Positions 10,014-19,064 of a stretch of 64,000 nt of DNA are shown one piece after another. Each line of letters begins with the position of its first letter. Position 1 is the stretch's first letter. This DNA comes from JAAYCB01 sp012744395 (lineage in GTDB: Bacteria; Planctomycetota; Planctomycetia; Pirellulales; Thermoguttaceae), in the NCBI GenBank assembly GCA_028703175.1, contig JAQVNJ010000012.1, forward strand, positions 19,486 through 83,485, in the 5' to 3' direction. Made by a program: the position numbers and the translations under genes. The notes beneath the pieces are model-generated. The model saw only the letters and a list, made by a program, of their open reading frames with translations. It had not been told where the DNA came from and did no database searches.

Positions 10014-10184
10014 TCAATTCGCCACTGGCCGGGAGATACGCCCCGCCCGGCGAGCGCGGTTGCTGTCGATCCCCATCCTGGCGGCTATTTCTTCCGCCGT
10101 CTTGAAGCCGATCCCCCAGGCATCATTGGCCAGTTGACAAAGATGATCGTAATGCGGCTCTGGGGCATCGTCTGTTCTGCAACG
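10014..10184 (-). pseudogene. Fragment resembling the helix-hairpin-helix region of RecD2-type helicase
   Basis: Read leftward, the stretch is open for 56 codons and contains LANDAWGIGFKTAEEIAARM followed by GIDSNRARRAG. This matches the N-terminal helix-hairpin-helix region of RecD2/ExoV-alpha-like SF1B helicases (the L-x-x-D-x-x-G-I-G-F-K-T-A-D-x-I-A motif). The frame closes at both ends, there is no start codon with a ribosome site, and no ATPase part follows. I read it as a decayed remnant between two intact leftward genes. It could instead be a chance similarity to the generic HhH fold, but the run of matching residues is long. Confidence 0.55.
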
Positions 10185-10880
10185 TCACCGCCAATTCCAG
10201 AACCAGTATGAGTAATCCGCGATCAACTGCCGATTCGGTTTACCCTGGTTGACCTCCAGTTCACCCAGTGGCAGGGTCACCAAGCGCCCTTCCTGACGAG
10301 CTTCACAAAAGATGCCATATGTTTCATCGATCATCGGTTCGCCAGGATCGCCAAGGCCAACGACCTTTACCGGTATCGTTCTGCTGGAGAAGGGGCCGGT
10401 TTCCACGGTATACCTAGCCCCGAAGGGAAAGACCAGGTCCTTCGACAGGCGCTCTTGGTATCTCTGCAACATTTCGTAGTCCACAGCAGGCAGTGGATCA
10501 TTACTGGTCAGCCCAAACACCATCCTCACCCGATCATCTTGATCTCTGGGGGAAAGTGGCTTCGTCGTGATTTCCGTAGGCTGCTCGATGTCGAGGGGGC
10601 CACCTTCGTCCGGCTCCAAGTCATCTTCGCCCAGCCAATACTCCTCCAATTCCATGCCATCCCGGTCGCAACGTTTCTTGACGACGGGATGGATGGCAGC
10701 AAGTATCTCGCGGCTCCACCGGACAGTGAACATGCCGTCCTTGTCGGATGCGGAGATAATCCCAGCCCATCCGCCCAGCGGCATATCCGGGTATTCAGTG
10801 TCCCTGATGCCTCGTTTCACCCGAACCCGATCTCCGACCTTGAACTTGGCCGGGGCAGGCGATCCTCTCTTCTTCGCCAT
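10185..10880 (-). CDS. Calcium-binding-family hypothetical protein with SH3-like N-terminus
   Basis: 231 residues, soluble and acidic, with no signal peptide or membrane segment. The N-terminal 75 residues (KFKVGDRVRVKRGIRDTEYP...GGWAGIISASDK) look like a small SH3-like/KOW-type beta-barrel. Related planctomycete proteins are commonly labelled calcium-binding protein; I see no EF-hand here, so that name is family habit and not evidence. An acidic stretch (EDDLEPDEGG) follows, then a C-terminal region of unknown fold ending in aromatic residues. The start at MAKKRG is preceded by AGGAGG at good spacing, so an in-frame extension of 14 codons was not used. Confidence 0.75.
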   Translation of the reverse strand: MAKKRGSPAPAKFKVGDRVRVKRGIRDTEYPDMPLGGWAGIISASDKDGMFTVRWSREILAAIHPVVKKRCDRDGMELEEYWLGEDDLEPDEGGPLDIEQPTEITTKPLSPRDQDDRVRMVFGLTSNDPLPAVDYEMLQRYQERLSKDLVFPFGARYTVETGPFSSRTIPVKVVGLGDPGEPMIDETYGIFCEARQEGRLVTLPLGELEVNQGKPNRQLIADYSYWFWNWR

Positions 10881-11109
10881 GGTCCGCTCCTCCTGTGGCT
10901 GATATGCTGGCACTTCCCTCACACTGGTCTATGCCAGGCAATCTTGGGGGTCGACCCCTCCGTCTTACCACAGGCGACGGTGCCCGTCGCCATGCTTATC
11001 CCATTTTCAAGACTGAGTTCAACACGAGCGCTGGAGACACCCCAAGTTTACCGGGAGTGAACCGCGTGGCCAACCGTTGCTCCGGCCGCCACAATCCGCC
11101 GCGCGACGC

Positions 11110-11137
11110 TTGCCGCCGAGCGGAGAGGCGCTAGAAT
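11110..11137 (+). promoter_or_regulatory. Sigma70-like promoter for the universal stress gene
   Basis: TTGCCG (11110-11115) and TAGAAT (11132-11137) are separated by 16 bases, matching the housekeeping -35 and -10 boxes in 4 and 5 of 6 positions. A start point near 11144 would leave a leader of about 42 bases before the ATG at 11186. The rest of the gap from 10881 holds no gene that I can recognise. Confidence 0.5.
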
Positions 11138-11185
11138 TCATTCGGCCAGCGGGGGTTGCTGCTTGCCTGGCAGGGGAGGTGGCCG

Positions 11186-12019
11186 ATGCTCAAGAGCATA
11201 CTCATCGGGCTGGACGGTTCTGACTACAGCGAAGTCGCGCTGGAACTGGGCCTTCAGTGGGCCAAGCAGTGCGATGCCGTGCTCGTCGGGTTGGGAATCG
11301 TCGACGTACCGACAAGCCGCAGCCACGAGCCGGTGCCGATCGGCGGCGGACTGTTCCGGATGGAGCGGGATGAAGACCGGATCGCCGCGGCGCGCGGCAA
11401 GGTCGAGCGGCGCCTCGACGCGTTCAACGACCGATGCGACCGGGCTGGAGTATCCTGCAAGGTGATCGACGAGGCGGGCTTGCCGTATGAGGAGATTCTC
11501 CGCAAGTCGCACCGCCACGACCTGGTGCTGCTCGGGCATGAGACCCATTTTCATTTCGAGACGCATGACAAGCCGGATCAGACCCTGTGGCGCGTGCTGA
11601 GGCGCGAATCGCGCCCCGTGGCGATTGCCCCGCCGCAACTCCAGCCGGGCTCGTCGGTCGTGCTCGCCTATGACGAAAGCCCCCAGGCGGATCGCGCCCT
11701 GCAAGCCTTTCAGGCCTCGGGGCTGGATTTCGGCGAGGAGGTGGTTGTGCTGTGCATCGGCACCACCGAGGAGCAGGCCGGCGGTCAGGCCGAGGAGGCC
11801 GTGGAGTATTTGCAGTCGCATGGCATCCGCGCCGCCTCTTGCCCGCGGATGTCGTCCGCGCCCACTGGGCAGATCATCGTTCAAGAGGTCCGCAATCGCC
11901 GCGCGCGGCTCTTGGTCATGGGAGTCAGCAGGCACTCCACGCTCCGCGATCTGTTGCTCGGCGGTGTGACCAAGACCGTCTTGCGGGAGAGCCCGGCCCC
12001 CGTCTTCTTCAGCGATTGA
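11186..12019 (+). CDS. Tandem-domain universal stress protein (UspA family)
   Basis: 277 residues forming two consecutive Usp domains. The first (about 1-150) opens with ILIGLDGSDYSEVALELG. The second (about 155-277) opens with SVVLAYDESPQADRALQAF and closes with LLVMGVSRHSTLRDLLLGGVTKTVLRESPAPVFF, the usual G-x2-G-x9-G-S/T-type nucleotide-binding loop region. In the second domain this loop is partly conserved (GVSRHSTLRDLLLGGVT), so ATP binding is plausible but not certain. The start has a GGGAGGTGG ribosome site. It lies alone on the plus strand, with its own promoter-like element upstream. Confidence 0.9.
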   Translation: MLKSILIGLDGSDYSEVALELGLQWAKQCDAVLVGLGIVDVPTSRSHEPVPIGGGLFRMERDEDRIAAARGKVERRLDAFNDRCDRAGVSCKVIDEAGLPYEEILRKSHRHDLVLLGHETHFHFETHDKPDQTLWRVLRRESRPVAIAPPQLQPGSSVVLAYDESPQADRALQAFQASGLDFGEEVVVLCIGTTEEQAGGQAEEAVEYLQSHGIRAASCPRMSSAPTGQIIVQEVRNRRARLLVMGVSRHSTLRDLLLGGVTKTVLRESPAPVFFSD

Positions 12020-12147
12020 CGCCCGGCGGCATCCATGCTCGACCGGCGCTCGCGTCTCGTCGCGTGAAATCGCCCCGCGCCCGCCAACGGCAGCGGCTTT
12101 CGAACATCGCGCGCACGGCCCCCTCCGAACCACCCTGTCGGTCGCGG

Positions 12148-12918
12148 TCAGTGATGCGCGGAACGGCGCCACCAATAGTAGTATTGTCCCTCCAAATCCG
12201 CACGGCTGGGGAACGGATAGAACAGCATTTCGTGCTGGTCGCCCACGTAGACGCCCGTCTTGATGCAGTGGTAGGGGAACTGCTGCGGATGGAGCCGATC
12301 GACTGTCTTGGTGTGCTTGTGCTCGTGGGCCTGCAACTCCAGCAGGCACTCGCGCAAATGCCAGAACCGGTCGGGGTAGTAGAGCTCGCGGGGCGTCCCT
12401 TGCCGCGGATCCGCGGCCAGGTCCCCCAGGTCGATGTCGGCAAAGCAGATTCTCGGCACAAACAGCGGCTTGCTCGGATCGGTGATGAAACGGACGAACG
12501 CCGGCGGGTCCAGCTCGCTGGCGATCAACGGATGGACCGGGCAGAGTTCCTGATAGAGGTAGAAATTGTCGGACAATCGCGGCGGCTCCGTCGACGCCTT
12601 CAACTCCAGCACCTGGCCGCGAACCGTGACCAGCCACAGGCTGCCCAAGGCCCCCAACGGCAATCGCTCCAGCACACGGTAGATCGCCAGATAGAGGGAA
12701 TGCTTGGGCCGCCCGTCTGGGTGGGGCACACACCGCCGGCCGACCAGGCTGAAATCGAACTCCGTGCTCGCCAGGCCCTCCTTCAGATCGAAGAACATCG
12801 CCTGGTCATTGGCGCTCTTCTTGGTGCCGATCGCCAGGTACCTGCCGAACTCCTCCGGCGGCAATTGCGATGCCACCAGCGACTCCGGACTCATCGAAAA
12901 ATAGAGATATCGCCGCAT
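12148..12918 (-). CDS. Hypothetical protein, 256 residues
   Basis: A soluble protein I do not recognise. It opens MRRYLYFSMSPESLVASQLPP, has no signal peptide or transmembrane helix, and is rich in aromatic residues and histidine. Visible segments include FADIDLGDLAADPRQGTPRE and ECLLELQAHEHKHTKTV, and the C-terminus ends YYYWWRRSAHH. A strong GGGAGGGG ribosome site fixes the start at 12918 instead of an in-frame upstream methionine. It is convergent with the Usp gene and divergent from the haem-propeller gene. The codon usage and intact frame argue for a real gene. Function unknown. Confidence 0.75.
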   Translation of the reverse strand: MRRYLYFSMSPESLVASQLPPEEFGRYLAIGTKKSANDQAMFFDLKEGLASTEFDFSLVGRRCVPHPDGRPKHSLYLAIYRVLERLPLGALGSLWLVTVRGQVLELKASTEPPRLSDNFYLYQELCPVHPLIASELDPPAFVRFITDPSKPLFVPRICFADIDLGDLAADPRQGTPRELYYPDRFWHLRECLLELQAHEHKHTKTVDRLHPQQFPYHCIKTGVYVGDQHEMLFYPFPSRADLEGQYYYWWRRSAHH

Positions 12919-13079
12919 CGCCACCCCTCCCTTGTCCAGCCTTTCGACAGACCTTCGTGGAGAGCCGATGCTGGGCTTCCCCGTCGCCAAGATCAGGCTG
13001 ACACCCCACGGACATTATAAGGCCCGAGCAGAAGTTGGCCAGGAATCGGTTCCGGCTTGTCATCTCGCCAGACCTCCCT

Positions 13080-13226
13080 GGTTCCCAAGCTCCGGCTTGG
13101 GAACGCCTGGCCCAGGCAGGGCATACTGCCAGGCGGCGCCAGGAATGATGAAAATCATCGTCGGGGGGATCGGAAGGTTCCCAAGCTGGAGCTTGGGAAC
13201 CAGAGAAGAGGCTGGAGCTTGGGAAT
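13080..13226. repeat. Two dispersed palindromes plus a half copy
   Basis: The gap 12919-13337 has no gene. It holds GTTCCCAAGC-tccg-GCTTGGGAAC (13081-13104), a second copy GTTCCCAAGCT-gg-AGCTTGGGAAC (13177-13200) and a half copy (13211-13226). The same element recurs at 21919-22020 and 44231-44257, always between genes. It is a REP-like palindromic family. Confidence 0.8.
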
Positions 13227-13337
13227 CCGGAGAGACGTTCGACGCCAGGTTGATTGACTAGTTCGCGGGAAGACGCCATCTTGGGGGGTGTTCTCTCAGG
13301 AAGCGGCAGTCGCGGCCCGCGCGGAGGAGGATTGTCT

Positions 13338-16199
13338 ATGACAAAGCGATGCAAATACCCGTGCATGAAGTCGGCCCTGTCGCTGGCGGTCTGTCTTGGC
13401 GTCGTAGGCGCGGCATCGGCCGAAGCGAATGCCAGAGGCGGCCCGGCGCTGACCCGCAGCCAGGTCGAAGCCGATTGGCTGAAGCAGGCCGAGCTTCGCT
13501 TTCCCGCGCGATCGGAAGAGACGTCAACGGATGCCGACGCGGCGGGCGGTTGCGACGGGCTGATCGACGGCAAGTGGGGGTTCCACACGGCCAACGAGAA
13601 GAATCCCTGGTGGCAAGTTGACCTCCAACAGGCCGTCAGCATCGACCGGATCGTGATCTACAACCGCTGCGAAAAGGGGATGGCCGAGCGCGCCTCGCAA
13701 ATCATGATCCTCGTGGGCGACGCGCCCGAGCGACTCGCCGTGGCTTATCGGCACGGCGGGCAAGTCTTCTACGGCCACAGCGGGGGCGATCCGCTTTCGG
13801 TCCGCTTCGGCGGCAAGCCGGCCCGTTACGTTCGCCTGCAACTTCCCACGACGAGCTATTTCCATCTGGATGAAGTGCAGATCTTCGCCAGCGGATCGGA
13901 GGAGAACGTCGCCCGAGGGAAACCGGCGACGCAAAGCAGCACGAGCCAGTGGTCCAAGCCGGCCGCGAAGCTGGAGATGGGCTGGCCGGCGATCGTCAGG
14001 GCGACGATTGAGCGGGGCGGCCGCCTGGCGGAGTCGCTTGCCCGGTTGGAGGTCGACGTGACGCGTTTGCGCGTCGTCCTGCGGCAGGTTGCCGCCAGCG
14101 CGGAACGGCTGCCGGCCACCGCGGAGGAGGCCTGGCGGGCCTGTTACTTCAATGCCCGAGGGGCGATTCGCAACGCGCTCGTCAGCCACCCGCTGCTCGA
14201 TTTCGACTCGATCCTGTTCGTCAAGCGGGCGCCGACGCAGTTCCCCCACCTTTCCGACCAGTGCTACGGCTGGTGGTCGCGGCCGGGCGGCGGCGTGTAC
14301 GTTCTCGACGGCTTCAAGTCGCCGAGCCCCTCGCTCCGCTGCCTGACGAGCCAGTTTGCCCCCGGCAATTTCGCGCAGCCGGACCTCGATTTCGACGGTC
14401 AGCGGCTGGTCGTCGCCTACGCCAGGCACTACCGGCACGTCGCCGAGGTCCAGGACAAGGTTGTCAAGGCGAACATGCCCGAGGACTCCTTCTACCACCT
14501 CTACGAGACCAACCTCGACGGCGGCCAGACGCGGCGTCTGACAAGGGGGCGCTACGACGATTTCGACGGCCGCTATCTTCCCGACGGGCGGCTGCTGTTC
14601 CTCTCCACGCGCAAGGGGACGTTTCTCCAGTGCTCGGCGGAGAACACGGCCAAGACGCTCACGGCGGACCTGCCTGACAGCTATGTCCGCTGCGGCGGCG
14701 GCAATTCCCGCCCCGTACCGGTGTTCACCCTCCACGTGATGAATCCTGACGGCGGCGGGATCGCGCCCCTCTCGGCCTTCGAGACGTTCGAGTATTCGCC
14801 GTCGCTCGCCGCCGACGGCCGGATTCTCTATTGCCGGTGGGACTATATCGACCGCTTCAACGGCCACTTCTTCAGCCTCTGGTCCTCCAACCAGGACGGC
14901 AGCAACGCCCAGCTTGTTTACGGCAATTACACCAGGGCGCCGCAGGCCACGATGGAGCCGCGCGAAGTGCCGGGCTCGACCAAGATTCTCTTCACCGGCG
15001 CGGCGCACCATTCGATCACCGGCGGGTCGCTGGCGCTGCTCGACCGCACCAAGGGGACCGAGGGCGAGGGGCCGATCACCCGGCTGACGCCCGAGGCGCC
15101 GTTCCCGGAGACTGAGCAAAACGTCGGCCACTACTATGCCAACCCCTGGCCGCTTTCGGAAGACCTCTACCTGGTGAGCTGGTCGAACCGCCGCCTGCCA
15201 CCGCATAGCCGCGTGACCACGGACGAAGCCAACCCGGTCAACGCCCAGGGAATCTACCTGCTCGACCGCCACGGCAATCTGGAGCTCCTCCACCGCGACG
15301 CGGCGATCTCGAGCATGTCGCCGATCCCGGTTCGCTCCCGGCCGCGTCCGCCCATTCAACCCGCAAAGCCCCGGTACGCGGCCTCGGGCGTGGGCCGCTA
15401 TCTCCTCCAGGATATCTATTCGGGCCTGGCGGGGATCGAGCGCGGAGGGGTCAAGCGAATCCGGATCATCGGCGTGCCGCCCAAGGTCCAGCCGCACATG
15501 AACGTCCCCGCGCTCGGCGTCAGCCGGGAGGAGACGGGCAAATACGTGATCGGCTCCGCGCCGGTCGAAGCCGATGGATCGGCGTTGTTCGAAGTGCCGT
15601 CGGGAGTGCCGCTGTTTTTCCAGGCCTTGGACGAACGGGGACGCGCCGTCCAGACGATGCGCTCGCTGACCTACGTGCAGGCCGGTGAGACGCTCTCCTG
15701 CGCCGGTTGCCACGAGAATCGGGAGACCGCCCCCAAGGCCGCCGCCCCGCTGGCCCTGGCCAGGGGCGCTTCGCCGCTGCGGCCCGGATGCGAGGGCTCA
15801 TGGCCCCTGCGATTCGATACGCTGGTCCAGCCGGCGCTCGATCGCCGTTGCGTGAGCTGCCACCGGCCGGGCGGCAAATGCCCCGAATACGATCTGACCG
15901 GCGACAAGTCGCACGCGGCCCTGCTCGCCCATGCCGACAACGACCTGGGCAGCCTCGTGTTCGAAAAGGACCTTTCCACGCCCGGCCAGTCCCCCTCGCT
16001 CAAGAGCAAGCTGCTAGAGTTCCTCGCCGCCGACAAGGTCCACAAGGAGATCAAGCTTGATGAGGATGAATTCGAGCGGCTTTATACCTGGATGGACACC
16101 TACGGCCACACGCAGGGCTCCTTCAGCCCCGAGCAGGAGGCCGAACTGGTCGAGTTCAAGAAGCGGTACCGGTTCTTATTCGCAGGGGGGGAGGAGTAG
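13338..16199 (+). CDS. HzsA-like secreted protein: discoidin domain, beta-propeller, two haem c motifs
   Basis: 953 residues with a signal peptide. Residues about 70-185 are an F5/8-type C (discoidin-like) carbohydrate-binding domain (GKWGFHTANEKNPWWQVDL). A TolB-like propeller follows, with repeats of the type M-N-P-D-G-G near 468. Near the C-terminus are two haem-attachment motifs, CAGCH at about 788-792 and CVSCH at about 838-842. This arrangement resembles the hydrazine-synthase-alpha-related proteins common in planctomycetes. There is no sign of HzsB/C neighbours, so hydrazine synthesis is not implied. A periplasmic redox or sugar-binding role is likely. The start has GGAGGAGGA eight bases upstream; 28 further in-frame codons were rejected. 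Confidence 0.85.
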   Translation: MTKRCKYPCMKSALSLAVCLGVVGAASAEANARGGPALTRSQVEADWLKQAELRFPARSEETSTDADAAGGCDGLIDGKWGFHTANEKNPWWQVDLQQAVSIDRIVIYNRCEKGMAERASQIMILVGDAPERLAVAYRHGGQVFYGHSGGDPLSVRFGGKPARYVRLQLPTTSYFHLDEVQIFASGSEENVARGKPATQSSTSQWSKPAAKLEMGWPAIVRATIERGGRLAESLARLEVDVTRLRVVLRQVAASAERLPATAEEAWRACYFNARGAIRNALVSHPLLDFDSILFVKRAPTQFPHLSDQCYGWWSRPGGGVYVLDGFKSPSPSLRCLTSQFAPGNFAQPDLDFDGQRLVVAYARHYRHVAEVQDKVVKANMPEDSFYHLYETNLDGGQTRRLTRGRYDDFDGRYLPDGRLLFLSTRKGTFLQCSAENTAKTLTADLPDSYVRCGGGNSRPVPVFTLHVMNPDGGGIAPLSAFETFEYSPSLAADGRILYCRWDYIDRFNGHFFSLWSSNQDGSNAQLVYGNYTRAPQATMEPREVPGSTKILFTGAAHHSITGGSLALLDRTKGTEGEGPITRLTPEAPFPETEQNVGHYYANPWPLSEDLYLVSWSNRRLPPHSRVTTDEANPVNAQGIYLLDRHGNLELLHRDAAISSMSPIPVRSRPRPPIQPAKPRYAASGVGRYLLQDIYSGLAGIERGGVKRIRIIGVPPKVQPHMNVPALGVSREETGKYVIGSAPVEADGSALFEVPSGVPLFFQALDERGRAVQTMRSLTYVQAGETLSCAGCHENRETAPKAAAPLALARGASPLRPGCEGSWPLRFDTLVQPALDRRCVSCHRPGGKCPEYDLTGDKSHAALLAHADNDLGSLVFEKDLSTPGQSPSLKSKLLEFLAADKVHKEIKLDEDEFERLYTWMDTYGHTQGSFSPEQEAELVEFKKRYRFLFAGGEE

Positions 16200-16391
16200 C
16201 GGTCAGCGGGCAGGCCACAATTCACAGGCTGCAAGCGCCAGCAGTCTGCGAGGCGCCGCTCACCAACCTCTCGTCGGCGGAGCGACTGGCCAGGCCATGA
16301 TGCGGCTTGCTTGCAGAATCGGCAGAAATCGTTAGACTTCCGAGCATCGGCAAAGTGGCAGGGAGACAACCGGACCAAAGGATACCGACGC

Positions 16392-17297
16392 ATGTCATCC
16401 GATTGCAGAATCACGCGGCGCGCGGTGCTCGTCGGCGCGGCGCAGGCGGCGGTTGCCGCCGGCATGTCGCGCGCGGAAGGGCCGGTTCGGCGCCAGCCCG
16501 GGCTGACACGCGCCCAGCACGTCGTCTGGGACGCGCACGGCCATCTGAGCGCGCCGGGCGACACGCCCGCGGAGAAGCTCGCCAATCTGCTCAAGTTCGC
16601 CGACCGCATGGGGATCGAGCGGGTGATCGTGTTCATGGGGTATCCCTGGTCGCAGGACCCCTCGCCCGATGAATTCCGCCGCCAGAACGACCAGGTTCTC
16701 GAAGCGGTCGAGCATTCCCGGGGCCGTGCGTTGGGTTTCGTTTACCTCAACCCGCAGCACACCCAGGCGAGCCTCGACGAGTTGGATCGCTGCGTCGCCA
16801 AGGGGCCGATGGTCGGCGTCAAACTCTGGGTCGCGGTGCACTGCCACGAGGCCTGCCTCGATCCGATCGTCCGCCGGGCGGCTGAGTTGAAAGCACCCGT
16901 GCTTCAGCACACGTGGTCCAAGATCACCGGGAACCTGCCGGGCGAATCGACCGCCGCCGAGCTGGCCGCCCTGGCCGCGCGGCATCCCGCAGCGACGCTG
17001 ATCGCCGCGCACAGCGGCGGGGATTGGGAGCCGGGCATTCGCGCGATCCGTTCGACAGCCAATGTCGTGGCCGAAATCTGCGGCGGGGATCCGGCGGCGG
17101 GCATGGTCGAGATGGCCGTCCGCGAGCTCGGCGCGGAGCGCGTGATCTACGGCAGCGACTTTTCCGGCCGCAGTTTCGCCTCCCAACTCGCCAAGGTCTA
17201 CGGCGCCGACGTTCCAGAAGAAGCCAAGGCGCTGATCCTCTCAGGAAACATCCGGAGAATCCTCGCGCCGATTCTCGCCGCCAAGGGGATTGCCTGA
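16392..17297 (+). CDS. Amidohydrolase family 2 protein with Tat-type signal
   Basis: 301 residues. The N-terminus has a twin-arginine signal (ITRRAVLVGAAQAAVAAGM), so the folded enzyme is probably exported by Tat. The body is an amidohydrolase_2 TIM barrel. DAHGHL near residue 49 supplies the metal-binding H-x-H, and IAAHSGG and YGSDFSG carry the later histidine and aspartate. The substrate is unknown; the family includes decarboxylases and lactonases. Its stop codon overlaps the start of the next, related gene by one base (TGATG), so the two are translated together. Whether the partner is also exported is unclear, because it has no signal. Confidence 0.85.
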   Translation: MSSDCRITRRAVLVGAAQAAVAAGMSRAEGPVRRQPGLTRAQHVVWDAHGHLSAPGDTPAEKLANLLKFADRMGIERVIVFMGYPWSQDPSPDEFRRQNDQVLEAVEHSRGRALGFVYLNPQHTQASLDELDRCVAKGPMVGVKLWVAVHCHEACLDPIVRRAAELKAPVLQHTWSKITGNLPGESTAAELAALAARHPAATLIAAHSGGDWEPGIRAIRSTANVVAEICGGDPAAGMVEMAVRELGAERVIYGSDFSGRSFASQLAKVYGADVPEEAKALILSGNIRRILAPILAAKGIA

Positions 17298-18067
17298 TGA
17301 TCACCGACGTGAACGTCAACCTGTCGCGATGGCCCTTCCGCCGGCTCCCCTGCGACGAGCCCGCCAGGCTGGTCGAGCGGCTCGAGGCCTGCGGCGTCAC
17401 GCAGGCCTGGGCCGGCAGCTTCGACGGCCTGTTGCACAAGGATTTGGGCGGCGTCAACGCCCGGCTGGCCGAGGACTGCCGCAAGGCTCCGGCGGGCCTG
17501 CTGCGCCCCTTCGGCGCCGTCAACCCAACGCTGCCCGATTGGCGCGAGGACCTCCGCCGCTGCCACGAAGACTACCACATGCCGGGCATCCGGCTGCATC
17601 CGAATTACCACGGATACCGGCTGGATGATCCGCTGTTTGCCGAGTTGCTCGCCGAGGCCGAACGGCGCGGATTGGTCGTCGCGCTGGCCGTTCGCATGGA
17701 AGACCCGCGGATGCAGCACCCCTTGACGCGGGTGCCGGATGTCGACACGGGGCCCCTGCCGGCCCTGCTGGCCAACCGGCCCGGGTTGCGGCTGGTCTTG
17801 CTCAACGCGCTCGGCCCGCTCCGGGGGGCCGCAATCACCTCACTCATCGGCGCCGGGCAGGTCTGCTTCGAGATATCGACGCTCGAAGGAGTCGGCGGCA
17901 TCGGCAGCCTGCTCGATCGCTTCCCGCTCGACCGGCTTCTGTTCGGCTCGCATTTTCCGTACTTCCTGCTGGAATCGGCGATCCTCAAGCTCCAGGAGTC
18001 GGACTTGTCCGCCGAACAGGTGAAGGCGATCACGCGCGAGAATGCCGCGAGCATACTCGCAAAGTGA
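17297..18067 (+). CDS. Amidohydrolase-like protein, coupled partner
   Basis: 256 residues, starting on the ATG that overlaps the upstream stop (TGATG). It is a shorter amidohydrolase_2-like barrel: MITDVNVNLSRWPFRRL at the start, GIRLHPNYHGY in the middle and LLFGSHFPYF near the end. The first H-x-H metal motif is replaced by N-V-N, and no signal peptide is present, so it may be catalytically altered or act as a partner of its neighbour. The phrase S-R-W-P-F-R is characteristic of the planctomycete subset. Same operon as the Tat-exported paralogue. Confidence 0.82.
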   Translation: MITDVNVNLSRWPFRRLPCDEPARLVERLEACGVTQAWAGSFDGLLHKDLGGVNARLAEDCRKAPAGLLRPFGAVNPTLPDWREDLRRCHEDYHMPGIRLHPNYHGYRLDDPLFAELLAEAERRGLVVALAVRMEDPRMQHPLTRVPDVDTGPLPALLANRPGLRLVLLNALGPLRGAAITSLIGAGQVCFEISTLEGVGGIGSLLDRFPLDRLLFGSHFPYFLLESAILKLQESDLSAEQVKAITRENAASILAK

Positions 18068-18137
18068 TCGCTCTGCGGGCTTGTCCGGCGATTCTTGAAG
18101 GATCCAGGCGAAAGGCCGTCGCCGGCAGGACACCCGG

Positions 18138-19025
18138 TTATTGCCCGCGGACGTTCATCCGCACCGCGTACAGGCCCTTCCGCGCCGTGATGAACAGCGT
18201 CTTCCGGTCCCTGCCCCCGAAGCAGACGTTGGCCGGAGGTTCGGGGACCTCGATCGTGGTGATGGCTTTACCCTCGGGGCTGTAGACGTGGACCACGTTG
18301 CGGGCCAGGTAGAGGTTGCCGCGCTCGTCGCGCGTCATGCCGTCGGCGCCGACCGGCGCGATCCGCTTGCGGTCGGCGAGCGATCCGTCGGCCTGGATGC
18401 GGTAGACGTACGTCCTGCCGCCCCCCGCGTCGGCCACGTAAAGGGTCTTGCCGTCGGTGGCGCCGAGCACTCCATTGGGCTTGACCAGATCGCCGATGAC
18501 GCGGACCGGCTCCGGGCAATTCGGCGGCAGGTAATAGACGTGAAAGCCGTCCTGCTCCAGTCCGTCCTCCTGCCCGTAGCGAGGATCGCTAAAGTAGACG
18601 CCCCCCTTCGGATCCACCCAGAGGTCGTTCGGGCTGTTGAGCTTCTTGCCCTGAAAGCCGTCGGCCAGAACGGCGACCTTTCCGTCCGGCGAGATCGACG
18701 TCAGGCGGCGATTGCCCCCTTCGCAGGCGAGCAGGTTGCCTTCGCGGTCGAAGTACAGCCCGTTGGCCTTGCCGCTGTTTTCGCGAAACGTCGTCAGCTT
18801 GCCGTCGACCGACCACTTGTGAATCCGCTCGTTGGGGATGTCGGTGAAGTAGACGTCTCCCTCGCCGTTGCAGGCCGGCCCTTCGGTGAACGCGAATCCG
18901 CCGGCGAGCAATTCGACTTTCGCGCCCGGCGCAACCAGTTCGGAAGCCGGCGCCGGCTGCGCGGCGGCAGCGATGAGAACAGCCAAGATGCCGATGTACC
19001 CCGCTGGCGCAGACTGCCTGATCAT
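18138..19025 (-). CDS. SMP-30/gluconolactonase-like secreted protein
   Basis: 295 residues with a signal peptide ending near ASA/ASEL. It is a six-bladed SMP-30/gluconolactonase/LRE-like propeller. Typical sequence marks are FTEGPACNGEGDVYFTDIPN, KANGLYFDREGNLLACEG, LNSPNDLWVDPKGGVYFSDP and GADGMTRDERGNLYLA, which carry the Glu, Asn and Asp residues that bind the catalytic divalent metal. A probable periplasmic lactonase for sugar acids. A GGTAAGGAGAG ribosome site precedes the ATG. The downstream end converges with the amidohydrolase pair. Confidence 0.88.
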   Translation of the reverse strand: MIRQSAPAGYIGILAVLIAAAAQPAPASELVAPGAKVELLAGGFAFTEGPACNGEGDVYFTDIPNERIHKWSVDGKLTTFRENSGKANGLYFDREGNLLACEGGNRRLTSISPDGKVAVLADGFQGKKLNSPNDLWVDPKGGVYFSDPRYGQEDGLEQDGFHVYYLPPNCPEPVRVIGDLVKPNGVLGATDGKTLYVADAGGGRTYVYRIQADGSLADRKRIAPVGADGMTRDERGNLYLARNVVHVYSPEGKAITTIEVPEPPANVCFGGRDRKTLFITARKGLYAVRMNVRGQ

Positions 19026-19064
19026 GAATCTCTCCTTACCGGGTTGACCGCCCGCTGCGGCCGG

